Origin: an uncultured Prevotella sp.
Lineage (GTDB): Bacteria; Bacteroidota; Bacteroidia; Bacteroidales; Bacteroidaceae
Direction: 5' to 3'
Length of the DNA stretch: 47,853 nt
Assembly: GCA_900539625.1 (NCBI GenBank)
Contig: UQCW01000015.1
Location: 1 to 47,853, forward strand
The translations under genes and the position numbers were made by a program. The stretch's first letter is position 1; every line of letters starts with the position of its first letter. Below, piece by piece: positions 1-8,217 of this stretch. The notes under the pieces were generated by a model that was not told where the DNA came from, made no database searches, and saw only the letters and a list, made by a program, of their open reading frames with translations.

Positions 1-184
1 AAGGGGCGCATATCGTGGGCGGGGCTTGCCCCGCAATAACATTCGAGATATGAGCCCCTTACAGGGGCGAGGTTCATTAATCGGCCCCAAGAGGTAGGGG
101 CTTGCCCCTACCCTAAATATGAGCCCCTTTCAGGGGCACTGGCGCCTCTTTACCAACCTTATTTTTCCGTATTTTGCCCCCTAC
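1..184 (+). repeat. A-core repeat, right part (A1), cut by window start
   Basis: The window opens inside an A-core: inner hairpins (GGGGCTTGCCCC, GCCCCTTACAGGGGC), then AGGGGCTTGCCCCT and GCCCCTTTCAGGGGC. It is followed by the flank that carries CTCTTTACCAACCTT and a terminal sequence ATTTTGCCCCCTAC, a variant of the usual element end ATTTTGAACACCCTAC. The element ends at 184. The next three bases (185-187) are the stop codon of the leftward gene, so the repeat touches that gene's 3' end. The left half lies outside the window. Confidence 0.8.
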
Positions 185-1321
185 TTATACAGAGCCTTTG
201 AAGCAGCGGCGGCGCTTATGTTGTTCCGTCTTGAAATACTGCCACTGGTTTTGCACCTTGTCGTTGACTTCCAATTCGGGATTGCTCTCAGCATATTCAA
301 ATCCCATCTTTCTATAGATGGGGATGAGGTCGGTGAAGAGCAGGGCGTTGGCACCCTTTCCCTGATAGTCGGGACGCACGGCCACGAGCAGGAGGTCGAG
401 CGTTTTCGGACGTTTCCACATGAGCGCCTTGAGCAAATGGAACCATCCGAAGGGCAGCAGACGGCCCTTGGCTTTCTGAAGGGCACGCGAGAGCGAAGCC
501 ATTGAGATGCCGACGGCAACAAGTTCGCCTGCTTCGTTTTCCACGAGCGTCACCATGCGAAGGTCGAGCACAGGCACGTACATGTTGACATACTGGTCGA
601 TCTGGCGTTCCGTCATTTTCGAGAAGCCAAACAGGGGGGCGTAAGCCTCGTTGATGAGGCGGAAGATTTCATGGCCGATGCCAGATTGGCGCACTTCTTT
701 CTTGCTGGTGAGCTTGCGCACGTGGAGCCCATATTTCTTGCTGATGATTTCAGAGATGCGGCGGTGCTTTTCGGGAATTTCCTCAGGCACATAGATTTTC
801 ATTTCCACCCAGTCGGCCGACTTCACCAGGCCGAGTTTTTCCATGTGCTCGGGATAGTAGGGATAGTTGTAGATGGTGGCCATCGTGGAGAGTTGGTCGA
901 AGCCCTCAATGAGCATGCCCTCGGCATCCATATCGGTGAATCCGAGCGGGCCCTCGATTTCGTTCATGCCACGCTCCTTGCCCCAAGCCTTCACCGTGTC
1001 GATAAGGGCACGGCTCACTTCGAGGTCGTCGATGAAGTCAATCCATCCGAAGCGCACGCACTTTTTATTCCACGTTTCGTTGGCGCGACGGTTGATGATG
1101 GCCGCCACGCGTCCGACGATCTTCCCGTTCTCGTCGTAGGCCAAGAAATAGTCGGCTTCGCAAAATTCGAAGGCGGCATTTTTCTCAGGCGAGAAGGTGT
1201 TGAGCATATCGTCGTAAAGATCGGGGACGGAATAGGGGTTGTCCTTATAAAACTCGTAGTTGAAGCGGATGAAGCGCTTGAGTTCCGATTTGCTGGTTAC
1301 TTTTCTGATTTCAACAGACAT
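185..1321 (-). CDS. GNAT-superfamily N-acetyltransferase-like protein (YghO-like)
   Basis: A 378-residue protein of a type widely conserved in Bacteroidetes and similar to E. coli YghO; its substrate is not known. The N-terminal part begins with IRKVTSKSELKRFIRF. The C-terminal part has a recognisable acetyl-CoA-binding segment at about residues 314-325 (VRPDYQGKGANALLF, matching the GNAT pattern Q/R-x-x-G-x-G/A). The start at 1321 gives a normal N-terminus. A TAACTTTG promoter box lies about 70 bp upstream. The gene is monocistronic here, and its stop codon directly abuts the end of a palindromic repeat element. The GNAT fold is fairly certain; the biological reaction is not. Confidence 0.75.
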   Translation of the reverse strand: MSVEIRKVTSKSELKRFIRFNYEFYKDNPYSVPDLYDDMLNTFSPEKNAAFEFCEADYFLAYDENGKIVGRVAAIINRRANETWNKKCVRFGWIDFIDDLEVSRALIDTVKAWGKERGMNEIEGPLGFTDMDAEGMLIEGFDQLSTMATIYNYPYYPEHMEKLGLVKSADWVEMKIYVPEEIPEKHRRISEIISKKYGLHVRKLTSKKEVRQSGIGHEIFRLINEAYAPLFGFSKMTERQIDQYVNMYVPVLDLRMVTLVENEAGELVAVGISMASLSRALQKAKGRLLPFGWFHLLKALMWKRPKTLDLLLVAVRPDYQGKGANALLFTDLIPIYRKMGFEYAESNPELEVNDKVQNQWQYFKTEQHKRRRCFKGSV

Positions 1322-1391
1322 ATTTATATATGTGTAGGTGTTCTATATTACGCCACAGTTCCCGTTAAGAGCCTGTTAGCCAATTTGCCTA

Positions 1392-1399
1392 CAAAGTTA
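1392..1399 (-). promoter_or_regulatory. Bacteroidetes -7 box for the GNAT-like gene
   Basis: TAACTTTG on the minus strand matches TAnnTTTG. No clear TTTG -33 element is seen 19-20 bp upstream. The implied leader is about 65 nt and ends in ACACCTACACATATATAAAT before the start codon. Confidence 0.5.
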
Positions 1400-1469
1400 C
1401 ATAATTTATCTTTTATAGCGGATTTTTTTTCTGATTACGAACAGTTTTAAGGGTGGGAGGTTTATAATT

Positions 1470-1508
1470 GGGATATTGGAGGGGTAAAGAGGTGGAGCCC
1501 CCTGAAAG
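1470..1508 (+). repeat. A-type flank fragment interrupted by B1
   Basis: GGTAAAGAGGTGGAGCCCCC followed by CTGAAAG resembles the outer flank and first hairpin of an A element. It stops exactly where the B1 element begins, so B1 probably inserted into the hairpin tip of an older A-type copy. Upstream, 1322-1469 holds only the promoter and leader of the leftward gene. Confidence 0.5.
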
Positions 1509-1882
1509 GTAGGGTGTTCAAAATTGAAAAGAATCTCTGCACGGTTTTGAGCCAAAATATGGCAAGTGCGGTACCGCTGCCCCTGAAAGGGCAGTCAGTC
1601 CGCAACCTTCGCCGCGAGCGCCCTGAAAGGGCAGTCAGTCCACAGCCCAGGGCAACGCCCTGGGTATCAGTGCATAAAAATCTACGCCCTGTAAGGGCAA
1701 AAGTATGGGCGAACGGTTGGCTTTTACTTTTGCCCTTACAGGGCGTAGGAAATGGGGACATGGCACCCAGGGCGTTGCCCTGGGCTAGGGACTTGCTGGG
1801 CTTTCAGCCCGCGCAGGGCCGCAGACAGGGCTTTTCCCGCACAATCTCTACCTACTTAATATTTCAATTTTGAACATCCTAC
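1509..1882 (-). mobile_element. B-type MITE-like palindromic element (B1)
   Basis: A 374-bp element with terminal inverted repeats GTAGGGTGTTCAAAAT and ATTTTGAACATCCTAC. Inside are GCCCTGAAAGGGC (twice), CCCAGGGCAACGCCCTGGG, GCCCTGTAAGGGC, its inverted partner, and CCCAGGGCGTTGCCCTGGG, then GGGCTTTCAGCCC. The orientation is opposite to B3 and B4. Flanks are CTGAAAG on the left and CTTGCAG on the right. These do not form a perfect duplication, but both resemble the palindrome-tip heptamers used elsewhere. It encodes no protein. Confidence 0.8.
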
Positions 1883-1963
1883 CTTGCAGGGGCGCTTTTA
1901 AACCATCCTCACCGCTTAACCTTTTTTTAGCCACCGACTTACCCCCATTCCAAGGCTATATCG

Positions 1964-1971
1964 TATCTTTG
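1964..1971 (+). promoter_or_regulatory. -7 box of the alpha-2-macroglobulin-like gene
   Basis: TATCTTTG fits TAnnTTTG and lies 26 bp before the start codon at 1997. No convincing -33 TTTG is present at the expected distance, so the call is moderate. Confidence 0.5.
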
Positions 1972-1996
1972 CAATTATGAGAAAAAACTTTCAACC

Positions 1997-4900
1997 ATGA
2001 TACCTATCAAACATTTCTTCTTGGGACTTTGCCTGATGTGCCTGTCGACAGGACAGGCCGCAGCCCAAAGCTATGCCCGCCTATGGAAGGACGCACAGGC
2101 GGCGATGAACGACGACAAACCGAAGACGGCCTTGCAAACCGTTGAACGCATCGTGGCGAAAGCGACGGCTGAACGCCAGGAGGCCCAATTGCTGAAGGGG
2201 GTGTTGGTGCAACTGCAACTGCACCAGGACATTGCGCCCGACAGTGCAAAAAAGATGCTCAGACAACTGGAAGAAACGGCTGGACGGCTGGACGGCATGA
2301 CGCCGGAGGCCGCCGCGCTGTGGCGCTCCGCTGCGGGACAGTTGTGCATGAAGCAATGGGGAGACACGGCGGCCGTCAGTCGCGGCAAGGGCTTGCTGCG
2401 GGCTTCGGTGGCCGATTTCGAGAGACTCCACCAGGCCAAGGCGACGAACTATCTGCCGCTCTTCGTGGAGGGGAAAGACAGTCGATACTTTCAAAATGAC
2501 TTGCTGTCGGTGTTGGCGAAACCGCTACTGCAAAATGCGGCGTTCACGCAGGAGGAGCGCCGGGCAATGGCGGCGAAACTGTTTTGCTTTTATAACACCA
2601 AACACTTGCGCGAGGCGGCCTTGCTCTCGGCGCTCGACACCGTGCGCCTGGCGCCCTACCGCCTGCCGATGACGGAAACGCTGCGGAAGATGGCGGCGGA
2701 CTACCGCGATGTGCCACTGAACGTGGAGACGTATATCGAACTGGTGGCGCACGCCAACCGCGAAGGCAACGCGGGCAGCGTCACCGACAGCATGGTGGTG
2801 GCACTGGCCCGCGAGGGACTGGCGCTCTACGGCAAAATGCCACGGGCGGAAAGGTTGCGCCACTGGGTGAAGGAGAAGGAAAACACGGAGGCGGCGCTCT
2901 CGCTCCAGCGCCAACGTTTCTTGCCAGGGAAGGACTATGCGTTTACCGTCAGGGTGAGGAATGCCAAGGGCGTGACGTTGCGTCTGGTGAGGCTCAACGC
3001 CAAAGCCGACGACAAGCGCCTGACTGCGGGCAACGAGAAAGCGCTGAGGGGCATCGCGGGGCGCGTGGTGAAGACTTACGACAAGGCGTTTGCCGCCAAA
3101 CCGGCATGGGCGTTTGTCGAGGACAGTATGCTGGTGCGCTTCCCCGAAACGGGGGTCTACCGTCTGGAACTGCTCGTTGAAGGGAAAGCCGTGGCGAGCG
3201 AAACGGCCTATGTTTCGCGTCTCTTCGCCATGCGCCTGACGTCGGAGGGCGACACCTGCCGCCTGCGGGCCGTGGATGCCGTCAGCGGCCAACCGCTCAG
3301 AGCGGCCAAGCTCCGCATCCTCCGCCGGCAAAACGGGGAATACGTGCAGCAACGCACGCTGACCGCTGATGCCGAAGGGGAAATTGCGGTGAGGAGAGAG
3401 GCAACGCGGAGCAATCTGCGCTATTTTCTCTCCACGCCCGATGATGCGTTTCTTCCCAGTCTGTCGTTGGGATTTTCCCTGGGAGAGGCCGACGACGTTG
3501 TCAAGGAAAGCACCACGGTCTGTCTCTTCACCGACCGCGCCATCTATCGGCCGGGACAGGAAGTGGCGTTCAGCGGCATCGTCTACACGCAACGGGGCGA
3601 CGAGGTACAGGCCCATCCGCGCTTCAGTTCGGATTTCCTGCTCCGCGACAGCAACGGGCAAGAGTTGGCACGACTGACGTGCCACACGGATGCGTTTGGC
3701 GTGGTCAGCGGTCGTTTCCGCCTGCCGTCGGTCTGTCTGCCGGGAATATTTTCCCTGCAAGGCACCAGCGGCGGTTACACCAATTTCCGCGTGGAAGAAT
3801 ACAAGCGGCCGACGTTCACGGTCAGCACATCGCTACCTCAGGAGGCATTCCGCCTGGGCGACTCCATCACCATCAAGGGGAAGGCTGAGACGTTCACGGG
3901 ACTGCCCGTGAAGAACGCCCGCGTGAAATACACCATCGGCCGACAAGGTAGCTATTTCTACTACCGTAGCGGCCAGGCGGGGGAGACGATGGAGCGGGAA
4001 ACCGTCACCGACTCTTTGGGAGCGTTTTGCATTCCGCTGACACTACGCCTCAACGAAGACCGATACGACGGGGCACGCCCGTTGCGCTTCGCTCTTTTCT
4101 CCATCCAGGCTGATGTCACGGCGGAGAACGGCGAGACGGCTTCCACCTCGCGCTTCGTTTCTGCCAGCACGAAGTCGTCGTGGCTCTCCACGGATTTTCC
4201 AAAGACGGTGTGCCGCGAGGTGCCGGGGCACTTCACGGTGGCCCACACGGGAAACAACGGGCAGACGCTCGGCGGGGAGGCTGACTTCCGGGTGACGCAA
4301 GGCCAACGCACCGTAGCCACCGGCCGCCTAACAATGGGATGTCAAGCGCTACCGAAAACAGTGGCGGCCCTACCCTCTGGCGAATATCTCATGAGCATCA
4401 CCATGACGGGAGTGGACACGCTAAGGCAGACTTTTGTCATCTTCTCGGAGCACGATGAGCGCCCCTTCGGCCATCAAACGTTCTGGAATTATGTGCGCAC
4501 TTCGGAGCGTGGCGACAGTGTGTTGTTGGTGGTGGGGTCGCCCTGCGACAGCGTGACGCTCTTCTGCGACATCTTTGCTGGCAACCGCCGCGTTGACCAC
4601 CGCATGCTGACGTTCTCAAACCGCCTGCTGCGCTTCCCGCTCTGCTATAAAGCGGAATGGGGCGACGGGGCGACGGCGATTTTTGCATTCGTCAGAAACG
4701 ACACGCTCCACCGCGTGAGCACTTCCCTGATTCGTCCGCGACCAGAAAAACGCCTAAATCTCCGCTGGCGCAGTTTCCGCAGCACACTGCAACCGGGACA
4801 GGGCGAGACTTGGAGCCTGCAGGTGACGAACGCCGACGGCACGCCAGCAACGGCTTCGCTGATGGCGCGGCTCTACGATGCGTCGCTCGACGCTTTCGCC

Positions 4901-7567
4901 ACCTCGAAGTGGACGCTGCCGCTTTATTTCGAACGCCACGTGCCGACGGCACGCTATTCGGACATGCCTGCCTATGCGCTCTGGCTCACTTATCAAAAGT
5001 CTTGGAAGGCGGGGACGGTGCCGACGATGGCCTTCACCGTTTGGAACGAACAATTGCTGAGTTCTTCTTATGGCATCACCACGGATTATGCCGTCAGGAA
5101 ATTCGGTTCGATACGCCTACAAGGAAAAGGACAGGTGCTCATGGCCAGCGCCGCCACGCGCAGCAACGGCAGCATGAAGCGGGAGTATGAAATCTCTGTC
5201 AGCGCCGATAGCGCCGATAGGGCCGACGAGGCCGCGCAACCGGAATCGGCCACGGAGGTGGCGGAAGCAGGCGCGACGGCTGGCGGCGGCCAAGCCCGCG
5301 TGAATTTCGCGGAGACGGCTTTCTTCCTTCCGGCTTTGCAGACGGACGAGAACGGCATGGCAACGTTGTCTTTCACCCTGCCGCAGCGTCTGACGTCGTG
5401 GAACTTCACGGCCTTGGCGCACACGAAGGGGATGGACAACGGACGGCTCGACACGACGGTTGTGGCGCGAAAAGAACTGGTGGTTGAACCGGCGCTGCCG
5501 AGGTTTATCCGCCAAGGCGACCGCCTCACGGTGCCTGTCACGCTGCACAACTTGACGGAGAAAACGTTACGCGGCACGCTCTTCTGCCACACGGCCGACC
5601 CCAATGGCCGACAAGGAGCCAAGACGCAAAAAAAGAAATTCACGTTGCGGGCGGGAGAGGAACAGGTGCAGCGTTTCGACATCGAGACGGCGGACAACGC
5701 TTCGCTACTGCTCTGCCGCATCACGGGCGAAACGCTGGATTTCAGCGATGGCGAGGAGCATCTGTTGCCAGTGTTGGCCAACAGCGTGGAACGCTCCGTG
5801 AGCGTTCCGTTTGCCATGACGAAAGCGGGACGCACGGAAGTGCGCACTGACACGTTGTGGAGCCGCCAAGCTGATAACCGCCGCCTGACGGTGGAAATGA
5901 CTTCCAATCCGACATGGAGCGCGGTGTCGGTTTTGGCACCGCTGGCAACGGCCAACGATGAAAGTGCCACGGGATGGGCAACGCGCTACTATGCCCTGCT
6001 TCTGGCGGAACAACTGACGAAGGAGAACCCAGCCATTGCACGGGCCTTGGCCGACTCGGCAGCGCTTTGGACCTCGCCACTCTCGCGGAATAGTGATTTA
6101 AAACAGGTGTTGATGGCTGAATCGCCTTGGGCGGCCGAGGCGAAGACGGAACGGGAACGGGCGGCGGCGCTGGCCCTGCTGTTTGACGCGCCAGCGATGG
6201 CGGTCTACAAAGCGACGGCCGCCGACCATCTGCAGGCTTTGCAGGATGCTCAGGGCGGCTGGTGCTGGTATCCGGGCATGCGGGCCAACGTTTATCTCAC
6301 AGCCGACGTGGCGTTGCTTCTGGCACGTCTGCAAACGATGGCACCGAAAAAGGTAACGGCCATGATGCTTGACAAGGCTGTGGCCTTCCTGCAACGCGAG
6401 ATTAAAGAGGAAGTGGCACGCGCCAAGCGCGAAAAGCATACCATATATATAGGAACGGCACACCTCAACTATCTCTACATCCGCGCTCTGCTCAACCAAC
6501 CGGCAGACAAGACCACGCGCCTGCTCACCAAACTGGCACTGAAGCAAGCGCCAACAGCCACAATGGACTTCAAGGCGCTGCTGGCGGTTGTCTTGGAAAA
6601 GACGGGCGACAAGAAGGGAGCAAAGACGCTGCGGGAGAGCCTGAAGGAACACACGGTGAGCACACCGGCCTTTGGACGCTATTTCGACACGCAGCGCACG
6701 CGATTTTCTTCGCAGTGGTACCGCATTCCGGCACAGGTGGCAACCATCGAGGCACTACGCGCTTCGGGCAACGCGGCGGACGAAAAGGTGGCGGACGAGA
6801 TGCGCCTATGGCTGATGCAGAGCAAGCGCACCCAGATGTGGCAGGCAGTCCGCACGTCGGCCGATGCCGTCTATGCCTTGCTCGCTGCCAACAACGACCG
6901 CCAACCTGTGATGAGCCTCAACACGTCGACACGCCCGATGACTTATTCGCTCTATCAAGGACGCGAACTCGTGGGCTTCAACGCGCCCTCAAAGGCGAAG
7001 GGACTCGCGACTTGGGGATATGTGTGCGACACGTATGCCGAGGCGAAACCACTACTGGCCGACCGCCTCATCGTGAACAAGGAAACGGAGGGGTTGAGCT
7101 GGGGAACGGTGACGGCACAATTCACCGAACCGCTGGCGGCGACCACGGCGAGCGGCACCGACCTTTCTATCTCGCGCCACATACAACGCTGGGAAAAGGG
7201 CCAATGGACAACGCTTCCCGCTAAGGCCACGCTCCGCGTTGGCGAACGTGTACGCCAAGTGGTGACGTTGAAGGCGGTGCGCGACATGGACTTTGTGGCA
7301 GTCAAACTCTCCCACCCTGCCAATTTTGAAGTGCGGGACGCGCTTTCTGGCTATGTCTGGAACGCGCCACGCGGCAGTTACCGCGCTGTGCGCGATGCCT
7401 CCATCGCCCGCTATTTCGACCATCTGCCAAAGGGGACGGTGACGTTCACGGAGGAATACAACGTGAACCGCGCAGGAAGCTATGAATGCGGTATCGCCAC
7501 AGCCCAATGCCAATATGCTCCTGAGTTTTCTGCCAACACGGCAAGCAAGGTGGTAAAGGCGGAATGA
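1997..7567 (+). CDS. Alpha-2-macroglobulin family protein lacking the thioester
   Basis: An exported 1856-residue protein. A signal peptide (hydrophobic stretch, then QAAAQS near residue 24) has no lipobox Cys, so it is probably periplasmic rather than a lipoprotein. An N-terminal helical region is followed by macroglobulin domains. The MG2 hallmark DRAIYRPGQ is at about residues 511-519. The central A2M segment, AETAFFLPALQTDENG and then the T-S-W-N-F-T-A-L-A pattern, is at about 1105-1150. Family members able to trap proteases carry a CxEQ thioester; the equivalent place (about 1320-1330, NDESATGWATRYYA) has none. Bacterial homologues are thought to protect the cell envelope from proteases; this copy presumably acts without covalent trapping. 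It stands alone, with its own promoter, B2 in the 3' region and a shared terminator at 8064. Confidence 0.9.
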   Translation: MIPIKHFFLGLCLMCLSTGQAAAQSYARLWKDAQAAMNDDKPKTALQTVERIVAKATAERQEAQLLKGVLVQLQLHQDIAPDSAKKMLRQLEETAGRLDGMTPEAAALWRSAAGQLCMKQWGDTAAVSRGKGLLRASVADFERLHQAKATNYLPLFVEGKDSRYFQNDLLSVLAKPLLQNAAFTQEERRAMAAKLFCFYNTKHLREAALLSALDTVRLAPYRLPMTETLRKMAADYRDVPLNVETYIELVAHANREGNAGSVTDSMVVALAREGLALYGKMPRAERLRHWVKEKENTEAALSLQRQRFLPGKDYAFTVRVRNAKGVTLRLVRLNAKADDKRLTAGNEKALRGIAGRVVKTYDKAFAAKPAWAFVEDSMLVRFPETGVYRLELLVEGKAVASETAYVSRLFAMRLTSEGDTCRLRAVDAVSGQPLRAAKLRILRRQNGEYVQQRTLTADAEGEIAVRREATRSNLRYFLSTPDDAFLPSLSLGFSLGEADDVVKESTTVCLFTDRAIYRPGQEVAFSGIVYTQRGDEVQAHPRFSSDFLLRDSNGQELARLTCHTDAFGVVSGRFRLPSVCLPGIFSLQGTSGGYTNFRVEEYKRPTFTVSTSLPQEAFRLGDSITIKGKAETFTGLPVKNARVKYTIGRQGSYFYYRSGQAGETMERETVTDSLGAFCIPLTLRLNEDRYDGARPLRFALFSIQADVTAENGETASTSRFVSASTKSSWLSTDFPKTVCREVPGHFTVAHTGNNGQTLGGEADFRVTQGQRTVATGRLTMGCQALPKTVAALPSGEYLMSITMTGVDTLRQTFVIFSEHDERPFGHQTFWNYVRTSERGDSVLLVVGSPCDSVTLFCDIFAGNRRVDHRMLTFSNRLLRFPLCYKAEWGDGATAIFAFVRNDTLHRVSTSLIRPRPEKRLNLRWRSFRSTLQPGQGETWSLQVTNADGTPATASLMARLYDASLDAFATSKWTLPLYFERHVPTARYSDMPAYALWLTYQKSWKAGTVPTMAFTVWNEQLLSSSYGITTDYAVRKFGSIRLQGKGQVLMASAATRSNGSMKREYEISVSADSADRADEAAQPESATEVAEAGATAGGGQARVNFAETAFFLPALQTDENGMATLSFTLPQRLTSWNFTALAHTKGMDNGRLDTTVVARKELVVEPALPRFIRQGDRLTVPVTLHNLTEKTLRGTLFCHTADPNGRQGAKTQKKKFTLRAGEEQVQRFDIETADNASLLLCRITGETLDFSDGEEHLLPVLANSVERSVSVPFAMTKAGRTEVRTDTLWSRQADNRRLTVEMTSNPTWSAVSVLAPLATANDESATGWATRYYALLLAEQLTKENPAIARALADSAALWTSPLSRNSDLKQVLMAESPWAAEAKTERERAAALALLFDAPAMAVYKATAADHLQALQDAQGGWCWYPGMRANVYLTADVALLLARLQTMAPKKVTAMMLDKAVAFLQREIKEEVARAKREKHTIYIGTAHLNYLYIRALLNQPADKTTRLLTKLALKQAPTATMDFKALLAVVLEKTGDKKGAKTLRESLKEHTVSTPAFGRYFDTQRTRFSSQWYRIPAQVATIEALRASGNAADEKVADEMRLWLMQSKRTQMWQAVRTSADAVYALLAANNDRQPVMSLNTSTRPMTYSLYQGRELVGFNAPSKAKGLATWGYVCDTYAEAKPLLADRLIVNKETEGLSWGTVTAQFTEPLAATTASGTDLSISRHIQRWEKGQWTTLPAKATLRVGERVRQVVTLKAVRDMDFVAVKLSHPANFEVRDALSGYVWNAPRGSYRAVRDASIARYFDHLPKGTVTFTEEYNVNRAGSYECGIATAQCQYAPEFSANTASKVVKAE

Positions 7568-7627
7568 AATGTTTTGACAGGGGGGCAGCGCGGACATTTG
7601 GCGAAAGTCTGGGGCGAAGCACTGTAG

Positions 7628-7649
7628 CTCACTTTGCTCGCAAAGTGAG
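7628..7649. repeat. D hairpin, left copy of pair
   Basis: A perfect 10-bp stem with arm CTCACTTTGC and a 2-nt loop TC. Its mate lies in inverted orientation at 7914-7935, on the other side of B2. The same pairing is found around B3 and B6. Confidence 0.8.
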
Positions 7650-7913
7650 GGGGGGCAATTCTTGAGGCGGCCTTCGCGGGCTGAAGGCCCAGCAAGTTCC
7701 AAGCCCAGGGCAACGCCCTGGGTAACGTAAAACCCGAACCTACGCCCTGAAAGGGCAAAAGTAAAAGCCTACCATTCGCCCATACTTTTGCCCTTACAGG
7801 GCGTAGGCGTTTATGCACTGATACCCAGGGCGTTGCCCTGGGCTATGAACTGGCTGCCCTTTCAGGGCGCTCGCGGCGCTGGTCCAAACGTTTTTCGCTA
7901 CGTGTTCGTGGCC

Positions 7914-7935
7914 CTCACTTTGCGAGCAAAGTGAG
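7914..7935. repeat. D hairpin, right copy of pair
   Basis: Arm CTCACTTTGC with loop GA, in reverse orientation to the copy at 7628. Together they bracket the B2 core, with the same outward sequence (GTAGCTCAC on the left, GTGAGCTAC on the right). Confidence 0.8.
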
Positions 7936-8063
7936 CTACAATGCTGGCGCCGCAACAGACGATTGTGCGGGCCAGCGCAAATCTCCGCCGCGAGGGCGCT
8001 ACCGCTAACCTTTGATATTCCAATTTTGAACGCCCTATAATTTTGACAACCGACTCACGCAAC

Positions 8064-8114
8064 AAAAAAGCACTGCCAGAATACCCTCATCGAGAATATT
8101 CTGGCAGTGCTTTT
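8064..8114. terminator. Bidirectional rho-independent terminator
   Basis: A stem of about 15 bp (arm AGCACTGCCAGAATA) around a short loop, preceded by a run of A and followed by TTTT, so it can work on both strands. It lies between the convergent A2M-like gene and the GH2 gene and probably ends both transcripts. Confidence 0.85.
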
Positions 8115-8182
8115 ATTACGACTAATGCCGTGGTCGGCGGTGCTTGCAGGCATTCAGGCTGCGTTAACAATGCCGTCTACTT

Positions 8183-8205
8183 AGTAATGGTTAAAAGAAT
8201 TACTT
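8183..8205 (+). repeat. F-element end, solo
   Basis: AGTAATGGTTAAAAGAATTA closely resembles the terminal inverted repeat of the F element at 16249 (AGTAATGGTAAAAAAATAA). No second end is found nearby. It lies a few bases beyond the 3' end of the GH2 gene. Confidence 0.45.
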
Positions 8206-8217
8206 ACCACCAGCTTT

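Larger units (their letters stand above)
7568..8040. repeat. Composite D-B-D palindromic cassette (B2)
   Basis: This gap downstream of the A2M-like gene is almost wholly repeat. It holds a D hairpin (7628-7649), the GGGCTGAAGGCCC motif, CCCAGGGCAACGCCCTGGG, GCCCTGAAAGGGC, its inverted partner GCCCTTACAGGGC, CCCAGGGCGTTGCCCTGGG and GCCCTTTCAGGGC. An inverted D hairpin (7914-7935) follows, and a degenerate element end CAATTTTGAACGCCCTAT finishes near 8038. The cassette sits between the stop codon at 7567 and the terminator at 8064, so it is probably transcribed as 3' untranslated RNA. Confidence 0.8.
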
